64,000 nucleotides of DNA from Caballeronia temeraria (GTDB taxonomy: Bacteria; Pseudomonadota; Gammaproteobacteria; Burkholderiales; Burkholderiaceae): positions 166,265-230,264 of the forward strand of contig NZ_FCOI02000011.1 in assembly GCF_001544795.2 (NCBI RefSeq). The letters run 5' to 3'. A program made the translations under genes and the position numbers. This document shows, in pieces, positions 39,732 to 49,305 of the stretch; position 1 is the stretch's first letter; each line of letters starts with the position of its first letter. Below the pieces are notes generated by a model. The model had not been told where the DNA came from and did no database searches. It worked only from the letters and a program-made list of their open reading frames with translations.

Positions 39732-39791
39732 AAAAAAAACCCGAGCAGCTTGGGCTCGGGTTTAATCCACCAAGGAGGAGGTGGAGGAGAC
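39732..39791 (-). ncRNA. Candidate small RNA (about 60 nt) with anti-Shine-Dalgarno loop
   Basis: A complete small transcription unit on the minus strand. A sigma-70 promoter predicts a start near 39791. The RNA would begin with GUCUCCUCC, then a hairpin CCACC/GGUGG (39784-39767) whose 8-nt loop is UCCUCCUU, perfectly complementary to a strong ribosome-binding site. It ends in a 9-bp terminator stem (39738-39746 with 39754-39762) followed by eight T. Repeated CUCCUCC motifs in loops are known from trans-acting sRNAs of alpha-proteobacteria. No ORF of sensible size fits. I do not recognise a named family. The unit lies between the divergent osmC-like gene and rplM, about 28 nt upstream of the rplM -35 on the same strand. 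Confidence 0.7.
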
Positions 39792-39798
39792 AGAAACG

Positions 39799-39827
39799 AG
39801 TATAGGCACGGTCATGCTGCAAAGCAA
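39799..39827 (-). promoter_or_regulatory. Promoter of the candidate small RNA
   Basis: -35 TTGCTT (39822-39827) and -10 TATACT (39799-39804) are exactly 17 bp apart on the minus strand. The sequence upstream of the -35 is markedly AT-rich for this genome, suitable for an UP element. Confidence 0.7.
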
Positions 39828-39847
39828 GAAGATTTGCATTGTGAAAA

Positions 39848-39870
39848 TGAATTTCATAATTCGAAATTCA
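39848..39870. promoter_or_regulatory. Perfect dyad upstream of the small RNA promoter
   Basis: TGAATTTC (39848-39855) and GAAATTCA (39863-39870) form an 8-bp perfect inverted repeat around a 7-nt AT-rich centre, 21 bp upstream of the sRNA -35. The position suits an activator or repressor site. The remaining part of the gap up to 40116 shows no gene; its GC content drops between about 39790 and 39960. Confidence 0.5.
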
Positions 39871-40116
39871 GATAAGGCGTGCGAGAAGAAATGTTTATCA
39901 ATCAATTCATGCACTTATGGAATCTCGCTTCAAGCGCCAGAGCTAAAACGCGATTTAGAGTCCATCCTCGATCGAAGCCGCTGCCGCCGACGACAGAGCC
40001 GAAGCAAGAATTTGCCCCTCGTCAACCGGTAGATGCTCCTAAGCAGCGGCCTGTTGGAATTCACTGAACCGCTACAATGTAGCCTTTGTAACAACGCGCG
40101 CGGCTGGAGTCAGAGC

Positions 40117-40539
40117 ATGGAATGCAAAGTTAGCTGGATGGGACTGGACGGCATGGCCTTCGCCGCCGAAACGGGAAGCGGCCATCTCGTGAACATGGAT
40201 GGCGCGCCGGAAGGCGGCGGCCGCAATCTCGCGCCGCGCCCGATGGAAATGGTGCTGCTCGGCACCGGCGGCTGCACCGCCTATGACGTCGTGATGATCC
40301 TCAAGAAGAGCCGCCAGGAAATCCAGGGCTGCTCGGTCACGCTCAAGGCCGACCGCGCGAGCGAAGACCCGAAAGTCTTCACGAAGATCCACTTCCACTT
40401 CACCGTCACGGGCAAGAACCTGAATCCGGCGACCGTCGAGCGCGCGATCAACCTGTCGCACGACAAGTACTGCTCGGCGTCGATCATGCTGGCGAAGTCG
40501 GCGGAGCTCACGCATTCGTTCGAGATCGTCGAAGCGTAA
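40117..40539 (+). CDS. OsmC-family protein (YhfA-like)
   Basis: A 140-residue OsmC-fold protein. The first conserved cysteine is in GTGGCTAYDVVMILKK and the second in LSHDKYCSASIML, the pair that forms the peroxidatic site in OsmC/Ohr relatives. It resembles the YhfA branch, whose physiological substrate is not established. ATG 40117 (MECKVSWMGLDG) is chosen since the upstream frame of 28 codons is unlike the family; a TACAAT -10 lies at 40073-40078 inside CTAC-aat-GTAG. It shares a bidirectional terminator with rnpB. Confidence 0.9.
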   Translation: MECKVSWMGLDGMAFAAETGSGHLVNMDGAPEGGGRNLAPRPMEMVLLGTGGCTAYDVVMILKKSRQEIQGCSVTLKADRASEDPKVFTKIHFHFTVTGKNLNPATVERAINLSHDKYCSASIMLAKSAELTHSFEIVEA

Positions 40540-40562
40540 GTCTCATCGGACGCAGAAACGAA

Positions 40563-40599
40563 AAGAGCCGGCGTCGCGAGACGCCGGCTCTTCTCTTTT
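40563..40599. terminator. Bidirectional terminator for osmC-like gene and rnpB
   Basis: A perfect 12-bp stem (40563-40574 with 40581-40592) with a 6-nt loop is followed on plus by CTCTTTT and on minus by a T-containing tract. It separates the convergent osmC-like and rnpB transcripts. Confidence 0.85.
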
Positions 40600-40609
40600 G
40601 AATGACGAC

Positions 40610-41020
<411 letters not shown>

Positions 41021-41038
41021 CAGTTGTTGATTTTAACA

Positions 41039-41845
41039 TCAGCGGGAACGTCGGCCCGGGCGGAATACGGAAACGTCATCGTAGAAAGCGGGCGATGTAT
41101 TCGCGTCCCACCAGCCCGGCACGCCCAGCACCGGCAACGGCGCGAATGCGCGGCTGTCGAGCGGGCCGGCGTTCAGGCGCTGCGCCACGCGTTCGTCGAC
41201 GAGCGCGCGGCGAGCGGCATCGTCGAGCGAGAAATAGCCGGCGGGGACGTCGACGATCCACGCGTGTCCCGTGCACGCCTTGTACGGCGCGACGAGCTTT
41301 TCCAGCAACGCATGCCCGAAGATGCGCGCCTCGCAGCGCGTGCCCCACGCGGCGCGCTCGCCGGCGAAAAGCGTGCGCCAGCCGAAGCCGCGCAGGGCAT
41401 TGGCGAGCGAGGCATCGGCGCAGACGAAAAGCACGGCGTTTTCATCGAAGAGCGTGAGTGCGTCGCGCACGCCGCCGCGCGTCGGACCGATGCCGAGCGC
41501 ATCGATCTGTTCCGCCTGCCGCGCGTTCAGCGCCGCCTTGATGCGCGGATACGCGAACCACATCGAAGCGTTGAAGAAATCGTGGAGATTGTGGCGCGTC
41601 GGCACGCAGCCCGTCTCGGCGATGTGACCTTCGTAGGACGCGCCGTCCGGCAACTCGTCCTGCGCGATGAACGCCAACGGCTTGCCGCGGCCCGTGACGC
41701 ACGAGGCCGCCGCCGCGTCTTCGTTCAGCGTCGCGAGATATTCGCCGTAGCCGGCGAGCGCCGCCGTCTGCCAGCGCCTGCCGCGCGCTTCGATAGACGC
41801 GAGCCAGGGCCGCGCCCAGTCGATATCGGCGAAACCCGTGCTCAC
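41039..41845 (-). CDS. DUF3025 family protein
   Basis: A 268-residue cytoplasmic protein of the uncharacterised DUF3025 family of proteobacteria. Typical conserved stretches are GCVPTRHNLHDFFNASMWFAYPRIKAALN and DENAVLFVCAD. No catalytic motif can be assigned, although the conserved His/Asn/Asp cluster in the first stretch is enzyme-like. It follows pyrC after 10 nt and is probably cotranscribed. Its stop codon is only about 19 nt from the RNase P RNA start, so the rnpB promoter overlaps its 3' end. Confidence 0.88.
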   Translation of the reverse strand: MSTGFADIDWARPWLASIEARGRRWQTAALAGYGEYLATLNEDAAAASCVTGRGKPLAFIAQDELPDGASYEGHIAETGCVPTRHNLHDFFNASMWFAYPRIKAALNARQAEQIDALGIGPTRGGVRDALTLFDENAVLFVCADASLANALRGFGWRTLFAGERAAWGTRCEARIFGHALLEKLVAPYKACTGHAWIVDVPAGYFSLDDAARRALVDERVAQRLNAGPLDSRAFAPLPVLGVPGWWDANTSPAFYDDVSVFRPGRRSR

Positions 41846-41855
41846 GTTCTGCTGC

Positions 41856-42929
41856 TTAATGCGCGTCCACGAAGCGCCAGCCGATCGACTCGCCGCCGCG
41901 CAAAGGCACGACGGTCGAATCGCCGACGGTGAATTCGGCGGGCAGCGTCCACGATCCGCGTTCGATCGTCACCGTTTCCTTGCTGCGCGGCAGACCGTAG
42001 AAGTCCGCGCCGTGGAAGCTCGCGAAGCCTTCGAGCTTGTCGAGCGCGCCGGCCTTGTCGAAAGATTCAGCGTACAGCTCGAGCGCGTGCAACGCCGTGT
42101 AACAGCCCGCGCAGCCGCACGCGTGCTCCTTCAGGCCCTTCGGATGCGGCGCGCTGTCCGTGCCGAGGAAAAAGCGCGGATTGCCCGACGTCGCCGCTTC
42201 GACCAGCGCCACCCGATGCGTCTCGCGCTTCAGCACCGGCAGACAGTAATAGTGCGGCCGCATCCCGCCGACCAGCATGATGTTGCGGTTGAACAGCAAG
42301 TGATGCGCGGTGATCGTCGCACCGATCTGGCCTTCCGCGTCGCGCACGTACTCGGCGGCGTCCTTCGTCGTGATGTGCTCGAACACGACCTTCAGCGCCG
42401 GAAAATCGCGGCGCAGCGGCGTCATCACGCGATCGATGAACACCTTCTCGCGATCGAACACGTCGATGTCGCTATCGGTCACTTCGCCGTGCGTCAGCAA
42501 GGGCATGCCGACTTCCTGCATCGCTTCGAGCGTTTTCGCGCATTTGCCGAGCAGATCCGTCACGCCCGCGTCGGAATTGGTCGTCGCGCCCGCCGGATAC
42601 AGCTTCACGCCGTGCACGAAGCCGCTTTCCTTCGCGCGGCGGATTTCGTCGGGCGGTGTGTTGTCGGTGAGATAGAGCGTCATCAGTGGCTCGAAGCGCG
42701 CGCCCGCGCCCTCTTTCGGCAGCGCGGCCAGGATGCGCTCGCGGTATGCCGCGGCCATTTCCGTCGTCGTCACGGGCGGCTTCAGGTTCGGCATGATGAT
42801 CGCGCGGCCGAACTGGCGCGCGGTGTGCGGCAGGACGGCGGCGAGCGTCGCGCCGTCGCGCACGTGCAGATGCCAGTCGTCGGGACGCGCGATCGTAAGC
42901 GAATTGGGCGAGGATGAGGTAGCGGACAT
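41856..42929 (-). CDS. pyrC: Dihydroorotase
   Basis: A 357-residue class II dihydroorotase that closes carbamoyl-aspartate to dihydroorotate in pyrimidine synthesis. Metal ligands lie in [10 protein letters not shown] (two His), [13 protein letters not shown] (carboxylated Lys), LTHGE (His), FEHIT (His) and [10 protein letters not shown] (Asp). The ATG at 42929 ([13 protein letters not shown]) is chosen; a longer open frame reaches 43196 but overlaps the divergent amidotransferase start and has no family similarity. Confidence 0.96.
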   Translation of the reverse strand: MSATSSSPNSLTIARPDDWHLHVRDGATLAAVLPHTARQFGRAIIMPNLKPPVTTTEMAAAYRERILAALPKEGAGARFEPLMTLYLTDNTPPDEIRRAKESGFVHGVKLYPAGATTNSDAGVTDLLGKCAKTLEAMQEVGMPLLTHGEVTDSDIDVFDREKVFIDRVMTPLRRDFPALKVVFEHITTKDAAEYVRDAEGQIGATITAHHLLFNRNIMLVGGMRPHYYCLPVLKRETHRVALVEAATSGNPRFFLGTDSAPHPKGLKEHACGCAGCYTALHALELYAESFDKAGALDKLEGFASFHGADFYGLPRSKETVTIERGSWTLPAEFTVGDSTVVPLRGGESIGWRFVDAH

Positions 42930-43110
42930 GGCGTGATGACGGGGAACGTTGGAATGGCGCACGTCCACGCAAGGACAGGAAAAAAACGCCGTGGAAAATC
43001 CACAACGCGCGCATTCGCGAGCGCTTGCGCGATTTTTTCGGCTCGACCTCGGTGATATGCTTGTCGGACGTATTGTAACAACAGGCTCAAAGCCGCCCGC
43101 CTCAAGCATC

Positions 43111-44013
43111 ATGTGCCAACTTCTCGGAATGAACTGCGCTGAACCGACCGACGTGACGTTCTCGTTCACCGGTTTCGCGGCGCGCGGCGGCGTCACGGAT
43201 CATCATGCCGACGGCTGGGGCATCGCGTTCTTCGAGGACAAGGCCTGTCGGCTGTTCATCGATCATCAGTCGTCCGCCAGCTCGCCGCTCGCGGACATGG
43301 TGAAGCGCTATCCGATCAAGTCGAAGAACACCATCGCGCATATCCGCAAGGCGACGCAGGGGCATATCCTGCTCGAAAACTGCCATCCGTTCATGCGCGA
43401 ACTGTGGGGCCGGCACTGGATCTTCGCGCACAACGGCGATCTCAAAGGCCACGCGCCTGAACTCACCGGCGTGTATCAGCCGGTCGGCACGACGGACAGC
43501 GAGCTCGCGTTCTGCGCGCTGCTGCAAGGCCTGCGGCGCGCGTTTCCGTGCTCGCAGCCGCCGCTCGACGAACTCTTCGACGCGCTCGCCGTGCTCACCC
43601 GCGACATCACGCAATACGGCGTCTTCAACTTCCTGATGTCGAACGGACAGGCGCTCTTCTCGCACTGCTCGACGCATTTGTACTATCTGGTGCGCAGCTG
43701 GCCGTTCTCGACGGCGCATCTGATCGACGCGGACATGTCGATCGACTTCGCCAAGTACACGACGCCGGAAGACCGCGTCGCCGTCATCGCCACGTCGCCG
43801 CTCACCGACAACGAAGTCTGGACGCGCTTCGCCCCCGGCGATCTCGCGATGTTCCAGTGCGGCGCGCTGTCCCGCACGGTGAATATTCCCGTGCCGGAGG
43901 AAGTCGCGAAGAAAGCGGCGGAGCCGCTTGCGAAGGCGTGCGTCGGGTCGGCGCTCAGGATCGACGAGATCCGGTCGACGGCGGCGATGGAATCGGAACT
44001 CGGGATCGAATAA
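43111..44013 (+). CDS. Class II glutamine amidotransferase (YafJ-like)
   Basis: A 300-residue Ntn-type amidotransferase domain protein. Cys2 after the initiator Met is the predicted nucleophile ([12 protein letters not shown]), with [28 protein letters not shown] and TTDSELAF as glutaminase-site motifs. No synthetase domain is attached. Relatives include E. coli YafJ and GATase_4 proteins; the acceptor substrate is unknown. It is divergent from pyrC. Confidence 0.92.
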   Translation: MCQLLGMNCAEPTDVTFSFTGFAARGGVTDHHADGWGIAFFEDKACRLFIDHQSSASSPLADMVKRYPIKSKNTIAHIRKATQGHILLENCHPFMRELWGRHWIFAHNGDLKGHAPELTGVYQPVGTTDSELAFCALLQGLRRAFPCSQPPLDELFDALAVLTRDITQYGVFNFLMSNGQALFSHCSTHLYYLVRSWPFSTAHLIDADMSIDFAKYTTPEDRVAVIATSPLTDNEVWTRFAPGDLAMFQCGALSRTVNIPVPEEVAKKAAEPLAKACVGSALRIDEIRSTAAMESELGIE

Positions 44014-44097
44014 ACGTAATAATTCGCCGCATCCGTTTTGCGCGCTCGCGCGAACTCTAGACTGGCCTCTCCTTCAACAATAACGAGAGAAAGGGCC

Positions 44098-44430
44098 ATG
44101 AGTGGAAAATTCGTCATCGACCGTGCGCGCGACGGCCAGTACTACTTCAACCTTCGCGCCGGAAACGGCGAAATCATCCTGACGAGCGAGATGTACAAGG
44201 CGAAGGCGTCGGCGGAAAACGGCATCGAATCCGTGCGCAAGAACGCGCCGCACGACGAGCGCTACGAGCGCAAATCCAACAGGAAAGGCGAACCGATGTT
44301 CACGCTGAAGGCCGCGAATCACGAAGTGATCGGCGTGAGCGAAGGCTACAGCGGCATCGCGGCGCGCGATCACGGGATCGAATCGGTGAAGCACAACGCG
44401 CCGGATGCGACGGTCGTCGACAATACCTGA
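44098..44430 (+). CDS. YegP-like protein, two DUF1508 repeats
   Basis: A 110-residue protein made of two tandem repeats of about 50 residues: GQYYFNLRAGNGEIILTSEM...GIESVRKNAPHDERYERK and GEPMFTLKAANHEVIGVSEGY...GIESVKHNAPDATVVD. This is the DUF1508 (YegP) fold. The function is uncharacterised in most bacteria. A good GAGAAAGG precedes the ATG. It stands alone and is closed by a bidirectional terminator. Confidence 0.93.
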   Translation: MSGKFVIDRARDGQYYFNLRAGNGEIILTSEMYKAKASAENGIESVRKNAPHDERYERKSNRKGEPMFTLKAANHEVIGVSEGYSGIAARDHGIESVKHNAPDATVVDNT

Positions 44431-44447
44431 AACCGCTTCGCACAAAA

Positions 44448-44486
44448 AAACGCGGCGCTCCTTGCGGAAGCGCCGCGTTTCTTTTT
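44448..44486. terminator. Bidirectional terminator between yegP-like gene and gltL
   Basis: A perfect 12-bp stem (44448-44459 with 44469-44480) is bordered by an A-tract on the left and TTTCTTTTT on the right, so it ends both convergent transcripts. Confidence 0.9.
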
Positions 44487-44504
44487 ACTAAAGCGGTGAA
44501 GCGA

Positions 44505-45230
44505 TCAGTGCAGGATTTTCGCGAGGAAGTCCTTTGCACGATCCGACTTCGGATTCGCGAAGAACGCTTCCTTCTGATCGTCCTCGACGATGAGCCCGCG
44601 ATCCATGAAGATCACGCGGTTCGCCACCTTCTTCGCGAAGCCCATTTCGTGCGTCACGCACATCATGGTCATGCCTTCCTGCGCGAGTTCGACCATCACG
44701 TCGAGCACTTCGTTGATCATCTCCGGGTCGAGCGCGGAAGTCGGCTCGTCGAAGAGCATCGCGATCGGGTCCATCGACAGCGCGCGCGCAATCGCCACGC
44801 GCTGCTGCTGACCGCCCGACAACTGGCCCGGAAACTTGTCCGCATGCGCGCGCAGGCCGACGCGATCCAGCAGCTTCAAACCCTTTTGCATGGCTTCGTC
44901 GTTCGAGCGGCCGAGCACCTTGATCTGCGCGAGCGTCAGGTTCTGCGTGATGGTCAGATGCGGAAACAGCTCGAAGTGCTGGAACACCATGCCGACCTTC
45001 GAACGCAGCTTCGACAGATTCGTCTTCTTGTCCGTCAGCGACTGGCCGTTGATCGAGATCTCGCCCTTCTGGAACGGTTCGAGGCCGTTCACGGTCTTGA
45101 TGAGCGTCGACTTGCCCGAGCCCGACGGGCCGCACACCACGACGACCTCGCCCTTCTTCACTTCGGTCGTGCAGTCGGTGAGCACCTGGAACTGCCCGTA
45201 CCACTTGGAAACATTCTTGATAGAGATCAT
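44505..45230 (-). CDS. gltL: Glutamate/aspartate ABC importer ATP-binding protein
   Basis: A 241-residue ABC ATPase with Walker [11 protein letters not shown]-loop [11 protein letters not shown], signature [15 protein letters not shown], Walker [14 protein letters not shown] and the switch His in CVTHEMGFA. It closely resembles polar amino-acid importer ATPases. It overlaps gltK by 4 nt. With gltI, gltJ and gltK it forms a complete periplasmic-binding-protein-dependent importer. Confidence 0.95.
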   Translation of the reverse strand: MISIKNVSKWYGQFQVLTDCTTEVKKGEVVVVCGPSGSGKSTLIKTVNGLEPFQKGEISINGQSLTDKKTNLSKLRSKVGMVFQHFELFPHLTITQNLTLAQIKVLGRSNDEAMQKGLKLLDRVGLRAHADKFPGQLSGGQQQRVAIARALSMDPIAMLFDEPTSALDPEMINEVLDVMVELAQEGMTMMCVTHEMGFAKKVANRVIFMDRGLIVEDDQKEAFFANPKSDRAKDFLAKILH

Positions 45231-45904
45231 CTTGCGACCTTTTTCTGAAGACTTTTGACGAGGGCCGACGCCACCACGCAAATCACGAAATAGCATGCGC
45301 CCGCGAACAGGACCATTTCGACGGTCGTGCCGTCGCGATCCCCGATATTCGTCGCCGTGCGGAAGAAGTCCGCGAGACTGATGACGTAGACGAGCGACGT
45401 ATCCTGAAACAGGACGATCGCCTGCGTGAGCAAGAGCGGCACCATCGCGCGAAACGCCTGCGGCAGCACGACGAGCTTCATCGCCTGCGCGTAGGTCATG
45501 CCGAGCGCGAACGCCGCGTTCACCTGCCCGCGCGGCACCGCCTGAATGCCGGCGCGGATGATTTCCGAATAGTACGCGGCTTCGAAGAGCGAGAACGCGA
45601 CCATCGCCGAGGCGAGACGAATGTCGATATCCGCCGACAGCCCGAGCACGTTCTGCAGCACCTGCGGCACGATCAGGAAGAACCACAGCAGCACCATCAC
45701 GAGCGGGATCGAGCGGAACAGCGTGACGTACGTGCTCGCGAACCATTGGAGCGGCTTCACGCCCGAGAGGCGGAACAGCGCGAGAATGGTGCCCCAGATG
45801 ATGCCGACCACGATGGCGAGCACGGTGATCTGCAGCGTGATCTTCGCGCCCGTCATCAACGTGGGCCACGACGCGAGCACACCACTCCAGTTGAACTGAT
45901 GCAT
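45227..45904 (-). CDS. gltK: Glutamate/aspartate ABC importer permease GltK
   Basis: A 225-residue HisM/GlnP-type permease with about five membrane helices and the EAA loop [22 protein letters not shown] that contacts the ATPase. It starts [20 protein letters not shown], and its start codon shares a base with the gltJ stop (TAATG), so translation is coupled. Confidence 0.94.
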   Translation of the reverse strand: MHQFNWSGVLASWPTLMTGAKITLQITVLAIVVGIIWGTILALFRLSGVKPLQWFASTYVTLFRSIPLVMVLLWFFLIVPQVLQNVLGLSADIDIRLASAMVAFSLFEAAYYSEIIRAGIQAVPRGQVNAAFALGMTYAQAMKLVVLPQAFRAMVPLLLTQAIVLFQDTSLVYVISLADFFRTATNIGDRDGTTVEMVLFAGACYFVICVVASALVKSLQKKVAR

Positions 45905-46644
45905 TACTTGCCTCCGATGTAGCCAGGCAGCCGCGTCTTCGCTTCGACCCAGCGCATCAACTGCATCACGACGAGGTTGATGAGCATGTAGGCGAGCGTC
46001 ACCGCGATGAACGATTCATACGTCTGCGCCGTGTAGTCGACGAGCTGGCGCGCCTGAGCGGACAGATCCAGCAGACCGATGGTCGACGCCACCGCCGAGT
46101 TCTTGAACACGTTCAGAAACTCCGACGTGAGCGGCGGCACGATGATCCGGTACGCGACCGGCATCAGCACATAGCGGTACGTCTGCCATTGCGTGAAGCC
46201 CATCGCGAGACCCGCGTTGCGCTGTCCGCGCGGCAGCGCGTTGATGCCCGAGCGCACCTGCTCGCACACGCGCGCGCCGGTGAAAAGCCCGAGACAGATG
46301 ATCGACGACGAAAAGAACTGCGCCGAGGGCGGCAGTTGCTTGAACCAGTTGCCCAAGGAAGGCGGCAGCAGCTCCGGTATCACGAGATACCAGACGAAGA
46401 ACTGCACGATCAGCGGGATGTTGCGGAAGATCGCGACATAGACGGTGCCGATGCCCGCCAGCGTGCGATTCGGGACCGTGCGCAAGATGCCGAACAACGA
46501 GCCGACCACGAGCGCGATCACCCAGGCCGCGAGCGACACGGTGATCGTCACCCAGAAGCCGGAGATCAGCCAGCCGAGATAGGTGGTGGGCTCGCCGGTC
46601 GAAACCGGACTCAGCAGGATGCCCCAGTTCCAGTGATAAGACAT
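45904..46644 (-). CDS. gltJ: Glutamate/aspartate ABC importer permease GltJ
   Basis: A 246-residue permease of the same family, starting [20 protein letters not shown], with the EAA loop [22 protein letters not shown]. Together with GltK it forms the membrane pore. A hairpin with T-tract lies between gltI and this gene and is likely to lower its expression relative to the binding protein. Confidence 0.94.
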   Translation of the reverse strand: MSYHWNWGILLSPVSTGEPTTYLGWLISGFWVTITVSLAAWVIALVVGSLFGILRTVPNRTLAGIGTVYVAIFRNIPLIVQFFVWYLVIPELLPPSLGNWFKQLPPSAQFFSSSIICLGLFTGARVCEQVRSGINALPRGQRNAGLAMGFTQWQTYRYVLMPVAYRIIVPPLTSEFLNVFKNSAVASTIGLLDLSAQARQLVDYTAQTYESFIAVTLAYMLINLVVMQLMRWVEAKTRLPGYIGGK

Positions 46645-46652
46645 AGACTCAC

Positions 46653-46690
46653 TCCAAAAAGAAACGGAAGAAGCAAGCTCCTTCCGTTTC
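46653..46690 (-). terminator. Attenuator-like hairpin between gltI and gltJ
   Basis: A perfect 10-bp stem GAAACGGAAG/CTTCCGTTTC with a 10-nt loop is followed on the minus strand by TTTTTGGAG. It resembles a partial terminator or 3'-end stabiliser, and the T-tract merges into the gltJ ribosome-binding site. Confidence 0.65.
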
Positions 46691-46712
46691 GTTCGTTCGA
46701 GACTCGAACCGG

Positions 46713-47606
46713 TTAGTCGATTGCCTTGTCATTCGGGCTCTTGTAGAGAGCCTTGATGTCGTCACTTTCCGGGAAGTTGAGGTTGAGACCCTTCGGCGGG
46801 ATCGGGCTTTCGAACCACTTCTTGTAGATCTTGTCCGCATCGCCCGACGTTTCGACCTTGGCGATCGCGTCGTCGACGACCTTCTTGAACTCGGGGTCGT
46901 TCTTGCGCATCATGCAGCCGTACGCTTCATGCGACTGCGGCGCCCCGACGATCACGAAATCGTTCGGGTTGTTCGACTTGGCGCGCTCGCCGGCGAGCAG
47001 TGCGTCGTCCATCATGAACGCGACGGCGCGGCCCGTCGACAGCGTCAGGAACGACTCGCCGTGGTCCTTCGCGCTGATGATGTTCATGCCCATGTTCTTT
47101 TCCTGATTCATCTTGCGAAGCAGGCGCTCGGAGGTCGTGCCGGCGGTCGTCACGACAGTCTTGCCCTTCAGGTCGGCCCAGTCCTTCACGCCCGAATCCT
47201 TCTTGGTCATGAGACGCGTGCCGATCACGAAGATCGTGTTCGAGAAGGCCACTTGCTGCTGGCGTTCGGCGTTGTTCGTGGTCGAGCCGCATTCGAGGTC
47301 GACGGTGCCGTTCTGCACGAGCGGAATACGGTTCTGCGACGTGACCGGCGTGAGCTTCACCTTCAGGTCCTGCATGCCGAGCTTCTGCTTGACCGCTTCC
47401 ACGACCTTCAGCGCGAATTCGTGCGAGTAGCCGACGACGTTCTGCTTGTCGTCATAGTAGGAAAACGGAATGGACGATTCGCGATGCCCCAGCGAGATCA
47501 CGCCCGTGTCCTTGATTTTCTTCAGCGTGCCCGCGTCCTGAGCGTACGCGCCGGTGGCGAGAAACCCGAGCGCGGCGACGAGCAGCGCAGCCTTTTTAAC
47601 CTTCAT
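46713..47606 (-). CDS. gltI: Glutamate/aspartate periplasmic binding protein
   Basis: A 297-residue solute-binding protein with signal peptide MKVKKAALLVAALGFLATGAYA (cleavage near residue 22). The mature protein starts QDAGTLKKIKDTGVISLGHRESSIPFSYYDDKQ, the usual GltI/DEBP opening. It has the family SBP_bac_3 fold, with CGSTTNNAERQQQVAFS in the ligand cleft. It is the first gene of gltI-gltJ-gltK-gltL; ligand specificity is by similarity. Confidence 0.94.
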   Translation of the reverse strand: MKVKKAALLVAALGFLATGAYAQDAGTLKKIKDTGVISLGHRESSIPFSYYDDKQNVVGYSHEFALKVVEAVKQKLGMQDLKVKLTPVTSQNRIPLVQNGTVDLECGSTTNNAERQQQVAFSNTIFVIGTRLMTKKDSGVKDWADLKGKTVVTTAGTTSERLLRKMNQEKNMGMNIISAKDHGESFLTLSTGRAVAFMMDDALLAGERAKSNNPNDFVIVGAPQSHEAYGCMMRKNDPEFKKVVDDAIAKVETSGDADKIYKKWFESPIPPKGLNLNFPESDDIKALYKSPNDKAID

Positions 47607-47652
47607 GTGTTCGATCTCCTGTGGCGAAAAACCGGGGCAAGTTTAGCAGGGT

Positions 47653-47673
47653 AATTATTCTGAAAGAATGATT
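47653..47673. promoter_or_regulatory. Imperfect palindrome upstream of gltI
   Basis: AATTATTCT (47653-47661) and AGAATGATT (47665-47673) pair at 8 of 9 positions around GAA, 47 bp upstream of the gltI start. It lies in the presumed promoter and may be an operator. The rest of the 277-nt gltI-gdhA gap holds only the gdhA terminator. Confidence 0.45.
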
Positions 47674-47814
47674 GTTAACCCACGACCGTCTTATTTCCGA
47701 GACGCCGTCCGAGCCGCAGCGCAACCCGGTTGCGACCGCGCATATTACTGGCGTTTTCGGGCAGATGCTTGACCGAATACAACTACTCGGCCGACTTGTA
47801 GTTTTCATGCAAAT

Positions 47815-47846
47815 GCGGGCGGCATTTCCGAAGAAATGCCGCCCGC
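47815..47846 (-). terminator. Hairpin terminator after gdhA
   Basis: A perfect 14-bp stem (47815-47828 with 47833-47846) with a CGAA loop begins 37 nt after the gdhA stop on the minus strand. The T-tract is short (ATTTGC), so it could also act as an mRNA-stabilising hairpin. Confidence 0.75.
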
Positions 47847-47883
47847 AGTCATTCAAACGGCACTCGCGCGCCGTCGCCGCCGA

Positions 47884-49197
47884 TCAGGGATACAGCCCGC
47901 GCATTTCGCGCGCCTGCAGAATCCGCGTACACGCGACGATGAACGCCGCCGTGCGCACCGACACCTGATGCTCGCTCGCGACCTGCCAGACGCCCGCGAA
48001 CGCTTCGCGCATCACGCGCTCCAGTCGCTGGTTGATTTCGTCCTCGGTCCAGAAGAAGCTCGAGAAGTCCTGCACCCATTCGAAGTACGACACGGTCACG
48101 CCGCCCGCGTTGGCGATCACGTCGGGAATCACGAGGATGCCCTTGTCCGTCAGGATGTCGTCCGCCGCGGTCGTGGTCGGGCCGTTCGCGCCTTCGACGA
48201 CGATCTTCGTGCGGATCTTGGCCGCGTTCTTCTCGGTGATCTGGTTTTCCAGCGCGGCCGGAATCAGGATGTCGCTTTCGATCATCCAGAATTCTTCCGC
48301 CTGCACCGGGTCCGCGCCCGCGAAGCCGCCCACGCCGCCGTTCTTCGCGACGTGATCGAGCAGCGCAACGGTGTCGAGACCCTTCGAGTTATGAATCGTG
48401 CCCGTGTGATCCTGCACGGCGATGACCTTCGCGCCCGCTTCCTGGAACAGCTTGGCCGCGATGCCGCCCACGTTGCCGAAGCCCTGCACCGCGATACGTG
48501 CGCCTTCGATCTCCATGCCGATGCGCCGCGCCGCTTCCGTGCCGACGACGAACACGCCGCGCCCCGTCGCTTCCTTGCGGCCGAGCGAGCCGCCGAGCGA
48601 GATCGGCTTGCCGGTCACGACGCCGGTCGCCGTCTGGCCCTGGTTCATGGAGTAGGTGTCCATCATCCACGCCATGATCTGCTCGTTCGTGTTCACGTCC
48701 GGCGCGGGAATGTCCGTGTTCGGCCCGATGATGATGCCGATTTCGCTGGTATAGCGACGCGTCACGCGCTCCAGTTCGCCGCGCGACAACGTGCGCGGAT
48801 CCACGCGGATGCCGCCCTTCGCGCCGCCGTACGGCACGTTCACCGCCGCGTTCTTCACCGACATCCACGCGGACAGCGCCATCACTTCGGAGAGCGTCAC
48901 GTCCTGGTGATAACGCACGCCGCCCTTGCCGGGACCGCGCGACGTGTTGTGCTGCACGCGATAGCCTTCAAAGTGCGCGACGGTGCCGTTATCGAGTTCG
49001 ATCGGGCAGTCGACGATGAGAATGCGCTTCGGGCGCTTGAGGGTTTCGAGCCAGCGGGAGAGAGAACCGAGATACGGGGCAACACGATCGACCTGCTGCA
49101 GATAGTTTCCCCAGGGACCGAGATCATCGGCATGGAGATACGACGGGATAGCGTGTTTTGCGTCCGGCGCTTGCACAGGTTGCTTCGAGGCAGACAT
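47884..49197 (-). CDS. gdhA: Glutamate dehydrogenase (Glu/Leu/Phe/Val family)
   Basis: A 437-residue dehydrogenase that interconverts glutamate and 2-oxoglutarate plus ammonia. The substrate region [20 protein letters not shown], the catalytic Lys in PYGGAKGGI, and the Rossmann motif [13 protein letters not shown] are intact. The motif style fits NAD-linked bacterial/archaeal-type enzymes rather than the E. coli NADP type, but cofactor choice is inference. Its place next to the glutamate importer suggests a role in glutamate use. A LysR gene follows upstream. Confidence 0.94.
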   Translation of the reverse strand: MSASKQPVQAPDAKHAIPSYLHADDLGPWGNYLQQVDRVAPYLGSLSRWLETLKRPKRILIVDCPIELDNGTVAHFEGYRVQHNTSRGPGKGGVRYHQDVTLSEVMALSAWMSVKNAAVNVPYGGAKGGIRVDPRTLSRGELERVTRRYTSEIGIIIGPNTDIPAPDVNTNEQIMAWMMDTYSMNQGQTATGVVTGKPISLGGSLGRKEATGRGVFVVGTEAARRIGMEIEGARIAVQGFGNVGGIAAKLFQEAGAKVIAVQDHTGTIHNSKGLDTVALLDHVAKNGGVGGFAGADPVQAEEFWMIESDILIPAALENQITEKNAAKIRTKIVVEGANGPTTTAADDILTDKGILVIPDVIANAGGVTVSYFEWVQDFSSFFWTEDEINQRLERVMREAFAGVWQVASEHQVSVRTAAFIVACTRILQAREMRGLYP

Positions 49198-49305
49198 TGA
49201 TGCTCCAGCGGTGAAGGAATGCGCTCATTGTCGAAAAACGCCGTTTCCAAATCCAATGCCGTTTCCTTATCCCATCATGCAAATCTTGCATAACGTTGGG
49301 GAGCG

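Noticed and set aside
39781..40067. Open frames of 62-83 codons upstream of the osmC-like gene
   Set aside because: They run antisense across the small RNA promoter and dyad, have codon use unlike the neighbours and no family features.
42930..43196. Longer N-terminal reading frame for pyrC
   Set aside because: The extension overlaps the divergent amidotransferase gene start and is unlike dihydroorotases; ATG 42929 gives the normal length.
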